Source: Agapetus fuscipes (taxonomy: Eukaryota > Arthropoda > Insecta > Trichoptera > Glossosomatidae). Taken from it: a stretch of DNA of 64,000 bases. The stretch spans positions 9,037,852 to 9,101,851 of the forward strand of contig OX637350.1 of NCBI GenBank assembly GCA_951799405.1. The letters are read 5' to 3'. The position numbers were made by a program, and so were the translations under genes. Shown here one piece after another: positions 11,113 through 23,890 of this stretch. Within the stretch, counting starts at the first letter, position 1. The number at the start of each line of letters is the position of its first letter. The notes under the pieces were generated by a model. That model was given only the letters and a program-made list of their open reading frames with translations, was not told the origin of the DNA and ran no database searches.

Positions 11113-11449
11113 AGTCCGGTCGATAGCTCAGTTGGTAGAGTGCTCGCATTCTACCCCGTGAGCTCGGGTTCGAATCCCACCGAGGACGGTGTCAGAAATG
11201 ATTTCCTATTTCGGTGTTTATTTCAAACCCCATAATAAAAATACCGGCAAGGTTTACTCAGCCTTCACAAGAAATGAGTACCAGCCCCCTCGGGAGCTGG
11301 GAAACCCCCACTTTAACTGAAGTGGTTGGCGTAAGGCCGGCCCCCTTACCTGTAAAAATAAATAGGTTCAACTCGCCCCTTCCGGGATAACCCCTTCGGG
11401 GATAACGCGGCAAGAAGTTACACTATATGTGTAGCTAAGTTGCGTTTGC
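11113..11449 (+). repeat. SINE-A, complete, with target duplication
   Basis: Has an A box (ATAGCTCAGTTGG) and a B box (GGGTTCGAATCCC). Flanked by a 7-bp direct repeat, GTTGCTA, at 11106-11112 and 11450-11456, which fixes both ends. The 3' end reads GTTGCGTTTGC without the long T-run of other copies. The stretch around CCCCTTCGGGG carries an extra CCCCTTCCGGGATAA duplication. Confidence 0.92.
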
Positions 11450-11459
11450 GTTGCTATGA

Positions 11460-12450
11460 GACCACTAATACTTCAAAAAGTTTACTTTATCTCATGTCGC
11501 CCCTTTTTATTTTGAATTTAAACTTTATGTTTTATATACCTTTGCAATTAAAATTTTATATGGATGGCGGAAAGAACACTGCCTTTCTATTTTTGTGTCA
11601 TTACTATAATGGAATATTTTTTTCATCCAGATTGATTATTTTCGAAAAATTATCGACACACAAAACAAGCAATTTAAATACTTTAAGACCTTAAGAAGTA
11701 GGGTAAAAAATATGTAAGATAATTTATATTTCACTTACGTGTTGAGCTCCAAATCCAGTCGAAATTTATGGTTAAAAGCCTTAATGAGAAGCGACGTCCG
11801 ATGAAAGTGTTTACCAGTCTGTAAAAATAGAAAAAAACATACATTAAAAAAAAACTGATAATAATTTGATAACATTTTGAATAACAAAAACACATGTTAA
11901 AGTTTCAGAAAAGTACACCAATTAACTTTTTGATCGTATTTTTTTGTAAAAAAAAATATTATTTGGGTTAACGGGGAAGACAAAAATAATCATTTAATTT
12001 GAATTTATTTGTATTTAAATGGTCGCAAAGCTTTCAAATTTAACTTTAATATTTATGAGGGTCCTTAATCTCAGTGGCAATATAAATATTATTAAAACAG
12101 GTACCAGGCAGAGGGGGTTGGGGTCGGCCATTCTTCATGCTTTAAATTTTGAAGGATATCTCATCGTTTTGCGCCGAGTCTCGCACAATTTCTCTTTTTG
12201 ACATTTTCCCTCTTGGAGTCTGTGCTGGTGGACCATTATAAATAATATTGTCATTAATTATTTCTACATTCAAATCTGCTTTGTTTCAACAAATGCCTAG
12301 ACAATGAGGGGTCATGATTCTGCACTAACAAATGTATTGTTTTTATTTGTACAAGTATTGCAATGGAGATTGAATATTCTTGAATAAACAATTGTCCATT
12401 AATGATTTTTTCCGATATGGTATCGTACAGTTTAATCATCATTACCTTAT
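11460..12450. other. Noncoding stretch
   Basis: No supportable gene. An 84-codon plus-strand frame at 11440-11694 begins in the SINE-A tail and is hydrophobic and AT-driven. Confidence 0.4.
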
Positions 12451-12452
12451 AT

Positions 12453-12699
12453 TCCTTCAATTAAAGGTTGGTATGAGGCTGACCACCCATACTGTAAAAA
12501 ATGGTTCACTTTGCCAATGTCACCCCTGTGTCAGGGAAGGTCGGCAAAAGTTGTGGGGCTTATGTTCATTTGAGGTTTGGATTTTATTTGTAAGTACACA
12601 TTCAGCATTTGTAAGCGCAAACTACACGTGTTGGTTTTGTGGGCATACATCTGAAAGCTTTAAATGAATATATCCTTGCAACTAGATTATAGATTATAG
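12453..12699 (+). repeat. RepA, full length
   Basis: The head is slightly diverged (CCTTCAATTAAAGGTTGGTA). It continues GAGGCTGACCACCCATACTG, GGTTCACTTTGCCAATGTC and TTCATTTGAGGTTTGG, and ends ATATCCTTGCAACTAGATTA followed by two TAGATTA units. This copy shows the uninterrupted target of the LINE insertion at 51564. Confidence 0.9.
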
Positions 12700-15600
12700 A
12701 CCTCAGACTACTGATCAGAAGGTTGTAAATGAATTATAAATATATAGCCACTTATTATAAATAAATCTAGCGCCTGATAGGCACAGTTTTTTGTATCTTA
12801 AAATACATCTGATGTCAAAACATGACATCAGTTTGTTGTCGAACAACTTATTTTTGTTCATGGTTAAAAAATATAAAGGAAACATTATTTTTTAGTTAAA
12901 TGCCTGTTCCCCTGGTGCTCAAATTGGTATAAAACTTGTAAAATAGAATTGAAATTTTTAAAACCATTATGTATTAAATAGGTACTATTTCAAAATGTAA
13001 AGCCCACAATTTTTCTACAAAGGTAGGTGGTATGATTTTCGAAAAAGCCATCAAATATTCTTTATTTTGATTTTTTTTAAAAAACCCTTGTATTACGAAA
13101 GAATCTATTTCAAAAGCTGTCAATGTGATTAATCCATCCTGATATATTGTGAGTAGTAAATACTTCATTTAAGTTTAAAAAAAACGGAAAAACTGCAAGA
13201 ACAACACGAGCATGTACAAAAATATATAATATCTGATAAAGGTAAAAAATAGTACTATTTCTAAATGGAGAAAATAAAAATCTTTACATGTATGTACAGG
13301 TGCCTACAAAAATTCTCGTAAAATAAAAACAGTATGTTTTTTTTCAAAATGTTATTTTAAATCATCTAGGTAGATTGTAACAAGAAATGTACAAAAGACT
13401 TTAAGGTACAGCTTGTTTCTTTTGTCACAGGACGTATACTTGAATTTTCATCTTATTATTTTCGTCTCTGAAAACCTTCAGCATGCGCCTTGAAGCTAGT
13501 GTTATAAAGTTGTCCATGGCGTTTGTCGTAAATCAAGTATGGACGCACTATCATGAAGGGACAAAGAAAACTCGAGAATTATACGAAAATTCAGGAGGGC
13601 AGGAGAAAGAAGCAGGGGAAAGGCATTTATCATCATGCAAGCTGTCCTTCATCTCACACTGGGACAGTAACAACAAACAGTAGCTTAGAATGTGTGTTAA
13701 TATGTATGAAATAAATCATACCTGAAAACCGTTGACTGAAACCTGTTTATATCACTGCAAACACGCATGCATTATTTACGTAATACTAGTCGTTATATCG
13801 ATTCGTTTAACTTAAATTTGAGGATATATGTACGCCGTAATGGTTTATTCTTTCATCAGAATGTAAGTAATACAAGTTATCATATTTTGAGGTAAGTAAG
13901 ATGTTGGAATCGGTGTAAAACATAGAGTATAATCACATTAATAAAATTCAGGGAAAAATAAGTGATTTTTAATTTCTCTGTAGGCTCACAGAATTATAAG
14001 CGTTGTATAACATTATTAACCTAAGAAAATAGTGAATAATAAAAATATTTCTCATTCAACTTCTACAAAATCCGTTTCCTTAAATTTTTGGGTATTGTTT
14101 CCTATTCCTGTTTTTTTTTTTTTGCGTGATAGTTATAAGTATAGATTCTCCTTGTTCTTAATGCGAATTCCCGCAGAGGGCAAGGGGCATCAGTATCAAA
14201 TAAACTTAATATAGGGATTGGGCTAGCTACGGATTCTATAAAATTTAGTCTATGGACAGTTACGGCAATTTACCCCTTACCATCTCTCATAGGAACTTGT
14301 ATACTTGCCTCGTCTGTAGCGAACATCATATCCATGTGGAATAATAGAGAAATAGAGAGGAAACGTATCATGACGAAGTAGGACGGACATCCTAACTGTG
14401 TCAGACTTGATGAGATACCATAATTTTTTGTGTCGAAGATATAAAAAAAGAGAAAACTGAAAGCATTATTTGTACTTGCTCTTGCTTTTCAGAATAATAT
14501 ACATTATTTGTGTGTCCTACTTCCTTTGATCAGGAGTTTTTAGTATGATCTTTTTTTTATTAAACAAAATAGTTGTGTTTTGTTGAGTAAGGTAGGTATG
14601 TATGTATAAAGTGAGTAATGTATTATAATGAAAATATTTTTAGTTTTTTGTTTTGCTTCTATTAAATTCCAAATTTCTTGGGATACTCATTACAAATTTT
14701 TCTGGAAAGCATTTCGAAGTTTTTCATATTAAAAATAGTTATTTTACATTGTTCTTATTTGATTATTAATAGCATTCCATCACTAACCAGAAAAAGAAAA
14801 ATATTTTCAGTTTCGATTAATATATGTATTTGTTTATTTCTTCAATGAATGTTGACAGAATTACATTCCCACAAAAAACGACTATCCGCATGAGACTACA
14901 AAATAAACATTTTTAAAATGCCTAACGATTTAATCACAGTTGAGATTTTTTTAGAAACAAAAACGGGACCTACTTGGAGATTGGTGTTATAAAAAAAGGA
15001 AGAAGTTAACTGCTGACGTGTAGTAATAAATTTGTGGGTCTGATTTTATCATTTAATCCGTTTTACATTAAGTCGATTGGAAAATGGTCCTCTCCGAGGT
15101 TAATGTCGTGGTGTAATTTAAAGAGTAACTTTTATATGCGCAACCCTGAGCCCTAATCTCTCCACGGAATTAAAAGAGGACTCTTGTCTCCTTTTTTTAC
15201 GAAATAAAATGTATATATGATGCTTTGTTTTTTAGTGTAGCATAAAATGCACGTTAGATGTATTTTTTTCATACTTATTTTGTATAGAGAAAAATCGTAA
15301 TAGAAAAATAGATGTTGGTTACAAGTATGAAGTACGTAGATATAGAAAAATGTAAATTAAATAAGTTCAATATATATTTAAACTTTTCTTACTTATAATA
15401 TTTTTGTCATTGTTATTAATATTGTTGAGACGACAATTTTACGAGAAAAAAATTCAGAAGAAAAAAATCAATGTGTACATCTGTTTAAATCTGTTCAATG
15501 TTTTAAAAATATAAATAAAATTGTGAGCGTAATCATTCAATTAAAAATGCAACAAAATCATTATTTTTATCTTTTCTTTATTCACCTTTTCTTTTCATTT

Positions 15601-16250
15601 TATTGATATCAAAGACCCTGAAAAAAGATAATTCAAAATAATAAAGTGTCAGCATTCCAAAGGTGACAATAAACCGTGTCAATCAATATCTTTAACACTT
15701 TAGATTTCCACGATGATTTTCATTCAATTTAACTAAAAGCATGCTTTGTATTTTTTCTTGTGCAATTTAAAAGTGTTTAGAGTTACATCTTCAGTAATGA
15801 GTTCCCCCTGTGTTCTGTATCCATTTGTGAGTACGGTTTGCCGTGTTGTTATTCCGGCGACTACGTTGTTTAACTGCCAGCGCGCCTTGCTTTAGTTGCG
15901 TGCAAAGAGTTTATAAATCTTCATAAACAAACCACAAATACAACAGACTCGAGTGCGCCTCGCTTTTCTTGGGAAGACACCCTCAACTCGAGAGGCCATC
16001 GCAGGAAGTGTGTGCTACGCAAGGGATGATAAATAATGCCGCTTACAAGAGGTTAACAAACGCACCAGGGAGTGGTTCATTTGAATTAACGCATAGTAAG
16101 TCATATCGTTAACTATCATGTGCCGGTATTAGTTTTATTGCAGGGAAAATTAAACAAGAAACTAAAATTAAAAATGAATTCAATTACTCGTATGTTTGAT
16201 TTGTAGATTAACATTCTGAAAATTCATATTTGATGCTTAGTAATTTTTTT
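12700..16250. other. Long noncoding stretch; unique GC-richer island at 15800-16080
   Basis: About 3.5 kb with no domain-bearing frame and few recognisable repeats. At 15800-16080 base composition rises (TTCCGGCGACTACG, CTGCCAGCGCGCCTTGC, ACTCGAGTGCGCCTCGC) without a long open frame. It could be a conserved noncoding element, but that cannot be tested here. Confidence 0.4.
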
Positions 16251-16256
16251 TGAACG

Positions 16257-16424
16257 AAAACAAGATTAATTTTTATTCCATTAAAACACTGTTATTTTCC
16301 CTTATTTGTTAAAATAATAACGTTTTTGATCACTCACGATCATCATCAGTTAAGTTGTAGTGTATTCATAAAATTGAGTAAAAGTAAAAAGTGTTTTAAT
16401 AGAATAAAGATCAATCTTGTTTTA
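16257..16424. repeat. Foldback element with ~35-bp arms
   Basis: The left arm AACAAGATTAATTTTTATTC, CATTAAAACACTG is complementary to the right arm AAGTGTTTTAATAGAATAAA, GATCAATCTTGTTTT. Between them the minus strand reads CTGATGATGATCGTGAG then TGATCAAAAACG, a CTGATGA plus hairpin motif seen also at 60764 and, diverged, at 178 and 35949. No coding capacity. Confidence 0.75.
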
Positions 16425-16429
16425 GTTCT

Positions 16430-17475
16430 CTAAAATTCACTAAGGAATAAAAATTAATGTTTCATGGTTTTGTGAGTATTGGATATTTGGTATTCTAAAT
16501 GTTATTTGCGAAAGCCAAATGTATGTCTATATGATCCATTATCATCATCATCATAAATTTATACACCATAAGTTTATACTGAATCAAGTATTTCCTCAAA
16601 AGAGAAGATAATTGACTCTTTAGAGTTCCAACGATCGGGAGGTCGTTTTTAGTGTGCCTCATTTCTTACGAAAATAAATAAATTGAAATTCTTATGAAGT
16701 GTCCTTCAAACGTAACTCTTTTAATTAAAAATGATACTTAAATATTTACAATTTCGCTTAAGTTGAAATATCAACAAATTTCGTTCAAGAAAATAAAATA
16801 CTTTCAAAGTGAAACTACAAGAGCTTGGAGAGAGCTTTCGTTGTAATTTACTCTCGACTTAAATGACTTTTTTTTCAGCGCGAGAAGAAATTTTAACGCA
16901 AAACTGACGTAGAAGAACAGAAGACAAGCAAAAAGGTGAAAATTAGTGAGTCCTGCCAACGGCTGAGGCGGCATTGTTAAAAAAAAGTTTTCAGAATTCA
17001 AATCATTAAATTTAACAGTGTCTTCTTATTTTTAAATTTTATTTCAAGTCATGAATTCATTTGTGAAAGTGAAAAAAAATACAAATCTGATTATATAAAT
17101 TTTGCGTGTGTGTTGTCTTATATATTTATTTTCACAAGTAAAGGTACAGCAACCATTTAGTTTGAAACATGAGGTCCCACTGATCCTAAAACAATAGATA
17201 CGTCTCGTTTTTTGTGAAGGTTAAGGGCTTGTTGGACTAACTTCCAATCCATATTTGATTGACACATTAAATTTTATTGCTTATTCTGGTAAAAACCTCG
17301 GATAAATCTGAGTAATTTGAATAGGAAGGTACATCAGCTGACAAATTTTAGATCTGAAAGGGAGAAATCACACTTAATTTGTATTTTTGTTGATTGGAGT
17401 TTGAACTGGCTAAGTAATTATTATCAAAACTATGATTTGTGTTAAAAAAAAGCATTAAAACTGAAATAAATCATT
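16430..17475. other. Noncoding stretch
   Basis: No gene or named repeat. A short ATC microsatellite lies near 16541. The minus-strand frame at 16804-17001 has no recognisable features. Confidence 0.4.
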
Positions 17476-17479
17476 GTGA

Positions 17480-17562
17480 ACCCTTTTCTGGAATCGAACG
17501 TTTGAAGTCTGGATTTAAATACAAGCATTCCACCCACGGAGTCATCGTCCGGGAAATGACAC
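17480..17562 (-). repeat. SINE-A head relic (minus)
   Basis: On the minus strand, CCCGGACGATGACTCCGTGG then GTGGAATGCTTGTATT and GTTCGATTCC align with the SINE-A head (CCGGTCGATAGCTCAGTTGG, GAGTGCTTGCATTC, GTTCGAATCC). The A and B box positions are kept but several bases differ, so this is an old copy. Confidence 0.55.
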
Positions 17563-17564
17563 AA

Positions 17565-17930
17565 TTTTGAAAAAAACTATTAATATACAAAATCTGTTAT
17601 ATGAAAGTACCCATGTATATCGCATTACGGAAAATTAATCGGAAACTCAAATGAAATTAAATTTTCACGGAAAGCGGCGGAGCTGTACGAGGCGGCGAAA
17701 AATGGCGTCGCCCGCTAACGAAGCGGAAAATGCAAGAAAATTGCAAAACGTGGCCTGCGTGTGCAATGCACGCGACAAACATAACACATACTATAGTAAG
17801 TATGCACACATGTACAAGCATGTTGAGGAGCATGTATGTACCACAATCACATGTGGAAGGCATGGTAGAAGTTGTATCTGGTTTACAGTAAAAGATGACG
17901 TTCAATACATTCTTGATTTGGTGACTCAAT
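17565..17930. other. Noncoding; unique GC-richer segment
   Basis: The part at 17660-17780 is CpG-rich for this window (AAAGCGGCGGAGC, GAGGCGGCG, ATGGCGTCGCCCGC). A 108-codon frame covers it but runs into the SINE-C at 17934, so it is not accepted as a gene. It could be an exon or promoter of an unseen gene. Confidence 0.35.
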
Positions 17931-17933
17931 ATC

Positions 17934-18198
17934 GTCGGTGTTATGGCCGAAGGGGCGAAGTGAGCCGATCGTTCTAGCGTGTTTGGAATGAATAACGTTG
18001 GTTCAATCCCCGCTTGGGTCATTCGACCATAGCTTTGATCCTGGTTCAACAGATGTAATTGGGTAATTATCAATTAATAATTCATTAAAATAAACAAGAA
18101 TGAATTATTAATTGATGATGTTAATACCTTTTTCTAGCCAGGCAGAATAGGTTGGTGAATTGTATTCCTCTTCACAAATCTATTTTAATATAAAAAAA
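17934..18198 (+). repeat. SINE-C, long subfamily
   Basis: Head GTCGGTGTTATGGCC, body TTCTAGCGTGTTTGGAATGA, B-box region CGTTGGTTCAATCCCCG. The middle carries an AT-rich inverted repeat (AATTAATAATTCATT / AATGAATTATTAATT, 18082-18113) shared with the 60872 copy. Ends CACAAATCTATTTTAATATA plus A. Confidence 0.85.
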
Positions 18199-18199
18199 T

Positions 18200-18600
18200 G
18201 GTCCCGTAACCTTATACAATTTGTTTTTTATTTTTAATTTTAATTAAAAAAAAAATGGTGTATATAAACATCATTTATAATAATAATAGAACTTAGACTT
18301 CTTCTTGTAAAAACTGAGTTACGGAATGTCTTGTTGTAAGGTTGTGAGGTGCCTTAATAAAAGGGAAAAAATGACACTGAAGGCTTTCGAGATGTGGTCC
18401 TACAGAAGACTTTTTGGAATTTTTTGAAAATAAGACCACATAACGAATGAAAAGGTTCTCCAAAAAAATTATGAAGAATTTTGTGACAGCTTAAAGACTT
18501 GTCTCAAAAGCGTGGAAGATAACCTCTTGTAAACCTACTGTAATTGGAGGTAGATTTAGGGACAAACGTCCTATACTTTATTTCCTTTCTTTTAAAATAG
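18200..18600. other. Noncoding stretch, possible LINE relic
   Basis: The stretch 18385-18480 contains GCTTTCGAGATGTGG, TACAGAAG and GAATTTTTTGAAAATAAGAC, reminiscent of the ORF2 C-terminal region of arthropod LINEs (FEMWCYRRLL-type sequence), but the frames are broken. No intact coding region. Confidence 0.35.
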
Positions 18601-18603
18601 TTA

Positions 18604-18943
18604 GTCCGGTCGATAGCTCAGTTGGTAGAGTGCTTGCATTCTACCCCGTGAGCTCGGGTTCGAATCCCACCGAGGAGGGTGTCAGAGATGATTTCCTATT
18701 TCGGTGTTTATTTCAAACCCCATAATAAAAATACCGGCAAGGTTTACTCAGCCTTCACAAGAAATGAGTACCAGCCCCCTCGGGAGCTGGGAAACCCCCA
18801 CTTCAACTGAAGTGGTTGGCGTAAGGCCGGCCCCCTTACCTGTAAAAATAAATAGGTTCACTCGCCACATGCGACCCCTTCGGGGATAACGCGGCAAGAA
18901 GTTACACTATATGTGTAGCTTAGTTGCGTTTTTTTTTTTTTTT
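18604..18943 (+). repeat. SINE-A, complete copy
   Basis: Head with A box ATAGCTCAGTTGG and B box GGGTTCGAATCCC. All three self-complementary body segments are present. It ends TTAGTTGCG followed by a run of about 15 T. Confidence 0.92.
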
Positions 18944-18944
18944 A

Positions 18945-21460
18945 AAAAGAGAGTAAAAATAGTGTAATTGTACAAACCTGTCAACTTTGATAGTCAGCTT
19001 CAGCTTCACAAGAAAGATAGGTAGGTGTATTGATTAATATATAGAAAATGTTATTGACCGATTAAGATTCCATGCAAATTCCATGCAGAGATTAAAAAAT
19101 AAATGAAAGAAAAAAAAATCTACCTTTACAAATCTTTTTACAAACTTGAAGTACTTATACACTCGTAAAAGATTTTCGTTTCAAGAAAAAAAAAAAACTG
19201 AAAATTGTCAAGACCTACATAAAATATGAAGGAGGGTTTTTTCACAGCGAGAGATCAAAAGGTCAAAGCACACACGGATGTGCTGTACATAAGATCGACT
19301 GATTTAATTTTACACCCTTAAGTTGCTTCCCTAGTATTCGATTGTAGGTATATTATGTGGAGCATCTTTCCTTTTGCAAAACCTCTTTCGCCACCTGCCG
19401 GCGAATCGGAAATTTCATTCCGATTCCAAAACTACAAGCCAGTATCTTGAGTGTAAGCATTTACGATATGAGGAAGTCATCCAATGTCCCGAATTCCGTT
19501 TGAAAAGCAGCAGAGGCGCTTTCCTTTTTTTATGCAAAGTTTGGAAAACTCGGTGACTTTCGTGTGTCGTAAAAGTTGATACGATTTCGTTCTGATGCGA
19601 AAACGAGAGGCCTGTTCGTTTATTTGCAATGATATGAGCTGAAATTGTGGGGCGAACACCCTAACGGCCAATATGTGGAGCTGTAGACGGGGAATATTGC
19701 CAATACAAACTAAACAGATATCTTATTTATTGTTGAAGTGCTGATGAAAATATTTTAATATACTTATTATAAAATTTGAATTTAACTGTCAATTTCAGCT
19801 TTTCAAATTTTTTTTTATAATTTCATGATAGAATAAATGATTAGGTAAAATCTTTGTATGTGAAAAATATAATTAACAAATAAATCATATTTTTAAATAA
19901 AATTGTGAACGCGAATGTAGGTAATTCAAAAACCTATCTTCGCCAGGTCAGAAACAGATATTCATGTCATGCATAATTTGAATAAAAAGTAATCTATTTT
20001 TGTAATGAATTATTACTTTATAATAGCTCAACGACATAGTTTCACTTATAATTTAAGCTTCAGTCAAAGGGCCCGTTGAAACTCAAATCGGAGTTGTTTT
20101 TATTTATAACACTCTAGTTGAAGCCACCGTCTATTTTTTCTCGCTCATGGGACCGAATTATTGGCAAAATTATTTTGAAAACAAAACATAAAAACATTTA
20201 CCATGATGATTACTGTGTAGTCGAAGACGTTTGTGTCCAAATAATTAAATAATAAAGAGTGAAAATAAAACAGGTTTGAATTAATTAAAGATAAGATGAA
20301 TTTTCACAGTGTTGATGTACCAACCATCCACAACATAAAAACATTTATTTGAAGTCTTAAAGATTGATTTTTGACATTGTGCAAAAAAATATTCATCGTG
20401 AGCTTGGAGGGTGTGACAGGAAAAAAGTATTTGGAGAAGCAGGATGAATAGTGAAATCTTTATAGTCGTTTATTAGATATAGAGTTTTTTTGCCTTGCCA
20501 TCCAGTAAAAGTACAATATGAATATGTTTGATACATTTTCAACATCAATATGAAGTCTGTTTTTTTTAATCTAATGAAAAAAAGATACTTATAACATTTC
20601 ATTGTTTGCTTTTTAATGTAAAAAAATAAAATACAGAACAAAGATGGATATTTTTTTTGCCTATTTACCTAGACTTTCTCAAAGTAAAGGCTTAAATAAA
20701 AAAATAAGACCTACCCTCGGACATGCCTCCACCCCCTTTGAAGTGAGCGAGGGCATAAGATAAAAATAATGATAATAATAATGCCCGTCCAGAAAGCGTT
20801 GTACCTTAAACTCTTTCTAAATAGAACAAGGGTCGAAAAGCTTTTAAGAAAGCACACTTTCTTCCCTGGAGATGTGTATCAGGTCAGACACAAAACAAAA
20901 AAACGCTCGTCTTCAGCAACAAACCAATTCTGGACTTTATTTATTTTCCCCGAAAAGCTTTGGCCACTGTGAAAGGAATAGCTGAAGTGTAAACCGCAAT
21001 ATGGAAGTCTTAATAGAACAGAGGGAGCAGATGAAATTTTCAGTGTTGCACGTTTGGTGAATTACTCGTATTTAAGGTTATATCTAGAAAACTTAATACT
21101 GTTAAAAAGTGAAGTAATATATTTAGAAAATCTGATAAAAGTTGCAAGATTATTTTATGACTAGAAATGAAGTGATACTTTATTTGCGAGTTGTTAATGC
21201 AACATTCTTCTGATTCTGTAGCATTTAATTAAAAACGCGAAGTCAGCGAAAATCATTTTTAAATTCCAGTTTTCATACTTTTTTGCGTTTCACAACTAAT
21301 TAGGTAGATCCGTGTAATTTTTATAATTTTGTAGTTTTGAAAAATAAGATTGTTTATCGACATCCATATAATCTCAAAAAAACTGAAATTCTGCTAACTT
21401 TTGCTGTTGTTCGTTGAACACGCATGGTATTAACAAAATTTTTTTTTTTTAGAAAATCTA
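18945..21460. other. Noncoding stretch
   Basis: About 2.5 kb without a supportable gene or named repeat. Somewhat GC-richer unique patches occur around 19370-19690 and 20870-20960. Open frames of 60-82 codons on both strands look random. Confidence 0.4.
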
Positions 21461-21465
21461 CAAAT

Positions 21466-21745
21466 CCTTGACTGATAGGTTGGTTCCTTGACTGATAGGT
21501 TGGTATGCGGCTGACCACCCATACTGTAAAAATGGTTCACTTTGCCAATGTAACCCCTGCTTCAGGGAAGGTCGGCAAGTTGCAGGGCTTATGTTCATTT
21601 GAGATTGGGTTTTTTATATTGTAGGTCCACATGCGGCATGTGTTAGCGCGAAATTATGCGTGTCTGCTTGTGGGAATGCATTTAATATGAATTTCAAATG
21701 ATACATATCTTTGCAGCTTAGATTTAAATTAAGATTTAGATCGCA
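21466..21745 (+). repeat. RepA, full length, head duplicated
   Basis: The first 19 bases (CCTTGACTGATAGGTTGGT) are repeated in tandem before the unit continues with ATGCGGCTGACCACCC. Ends GCAGCTTAGATTTAAATTAA, GATTTAGATCGC. Confidence 0.9.
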
Positions 21746-22025
21746 CAAGCCCATTAGATAAAAAAAATTGATTCAGAAATAAGGTTTATTAGGTAACAAT
21801 TTAATGTGAAAGAAGGTAAGTACATAATATATTACAAGATATAAATTTGCGAAATCCTTGAAATCCCAGAATATGATATTCGTTCCACCAAGAATCAGTT
21901 TATTTTAAGAGAACCCTCATTTATAATTACAACTTCCTTGATTAAGGCCACGTGGCGCTTGGAGTGCTTCCTTAATCTCGGTACATGCAATCGATACTGT
22001 GTAAACTTAAGTAATTAGTATATTG

Positions 22026-23627
22026 TGTCGCGACTGATTCCAAGCCGCTGACAAAAAATAAAAGAAAACCGGGAAATTCGAAGACAACGTTGACAGCACT
22101 GCAAGCAACGTTGACAGCATTACGTTGGCTTCACTTCCGTTTCCCCCACGCAAAAGGGATGCGAGGCTAATACCACAGGCGGAGTTCGGACAGAGGTGGC
22201 CGTGCCCAGTCGACAGGAGACGGGACCGATTCACTTTGTGGGCGACCAGCGAGACGAGCAGACGTGACGTATCGGACGACGGTCCGCGACGGAGGGCTCG
22301 CCCGCCCTTCTCAGGATTCGACATGCATCATCTCAAGTAACACCTACCTTCCCATATCCCAATCCCTTTTCCCCACCAACGTCCCATAATCCCCCTTATA
22401 TTTATTTTCATCTCAGATCTGTAATTGTTTAAAATTTCCAATAATTAATAATGTGACCGCGTGATCCGGCCATTTGCTATTTTGAGTTTCACGTAAAGTT
22501 GTTTAATCTGTTGGCATCCTATGCTATAATGGAATAATTATTATCCTAAATGATGTTTAATGTCTGTTTCCGTATAATGATAATTTGTTTTCACGGATTT
22601 ATTGTTTAATTTATCCTGATTAATAAATTCTTTCGCCATGATGCGAAAGCATTTTATCTTGTCTTTACCAAAGAATAACCATCTGATTACAATGGGTTGT
22701 CTACATTTGTCATTTTTAGTTATGGATAATTCAAATCAGATAATCGATTGCTTTTCTTAAATTCCTTTTTTTGATATTCCTCCAAGAGAATAGAGCATGT
22801 TTCTCATATGACTTTCATCTATTGGTTTAATGTTATTATACTGAAATCATTAAGCCTACATTGTATTGTGATTTACGTAAATAAATAACCTCACTTTGAA
22901 TTTTGATCGTGGTCTATCCACGCAGTAGTGAGACTGATCAAGTGAATGTTTGCCTTCTCCTTGGGAATACTTTGAGCATGTAGCTTGTTCTACGAGTGTG
23001 TTTTCAGATATTCCACATTATTGTAATTAAATCAGTGAATACCTACGTGTATTATTTGTCCGAGAAATACATTTTGTTTTCCTCGCGCGTCCCCAGACGC
23101 CATTTTGTTTTTGGTACTCAATTCCTTCCAGAAGCTTTCGACGCCATCTTCCTTTTGTTTGTTTACATGTGATCTCGATTGTCATGGAAGCTTTCGAAAG
23201 TGCTCTTGGATATTATAAAGTCTCAAGACTGTTTATACTTTTATTAACGAAAGTTCATGTCTACCTTTGGGGTAATGATAATTATTAATAAACCATAAAT
23301 AAAACAAATAACTTTGAATATTGAGAACTTTATTAGATAAGCTTCTCGTAGTTTGACGAGTTTATACATCGATAATATAACTATGAGTTACCTCCTCTGT
23401 AAATGTTGTTCTTCTGTTTAAAGAATTATTTCTTTTAAATAAACCACATTCCCCTTTCACCTTTTGTTTCTTTTTTCTTTGGTTTTGGAACTTTCTATTT
23501 CAGGCTGTAGTCACAACCCATCTATAACCACCCTGAGACGAGGACGTCAATGTTCACACACCACCCTGAAGTTAGCCGGCGGGTTTTTGACAGTGAAGCC
23601 TCGACGTAGTCGGGCGACGCTGTTACA
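22026..23627 (+). repeat. 5' LTR (1602 bp)
   Basis: Long for an insect LTR. The first ~300 bases are CpG-rich (CGGACGACGGTCCGCGACGG at 22273-22292) and the rest AT-rich. A TATAAAG at 23214-23220 and several AATAAA signals (for example around 23287) are candidate promoter and polyadenylation elements, but the R boundary cannot be placed. At 23446-23503 a pyrimidine-rich tract ends in TTTCAG, like a splice acceptor. A minus-strand frame of 105 codons at the 5' end is repeated in the other LTR; no domain was recognised in it. Confidence 0.95.
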
Positions 23628-23628
23628 C

Positions 23629-23644
23629 TGGCGCCCATCGCGGG
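23629..23644 (+). promoter_or_regulatory. Putative tRNA primer-binding site
   Basis: TGGCGCCCATCGCGGG starts one base after the CA end of the 5' LTR. The first nine bases match the tRNA-Lys-type sites used by many gypsy-like elements and retroviruses; the later bases diverge. Confidence 0.8.
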
Positions 23645-23890
23645 TCTTGAGTTGGCTCCGTCTTGAGTTGGCTCCACCTGGATCAACTCCAGCACGACTA
23701 CAGTCTTCCCCAAGCTTCAACTAGATATTCTTCTGGCACATCTCCTGAATAAAAACTGTGAGTCAGTGAGTAAAGTTGTACCCCTTCCTCTCCAGAAAAT
23801 GCACCAGCAAGTGCCTCGTACCAAAAATTCGAGATACTTGTTCGTGTACACTTCTTGGTTACCCAAGAAACCCCAAATACATAACATGAT

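Noticed and set aside
17651..18073. 108-codon plus and 138-codon minus frames overlapping each other
   Set aside because: Both run into SINE-C at 17934 and neither has a domain; at most the CpG-rich part could be a short exon.
22007..22324. 105-codon minus-strand frame, repeated at 25185-25577 (130 codons)
   Set aside because: It lies in the CpG-rich start of each LTR, runs out of the LTR into flanking or interior DNA, and has no domain. Duplication of the frame is just LTR duplication.
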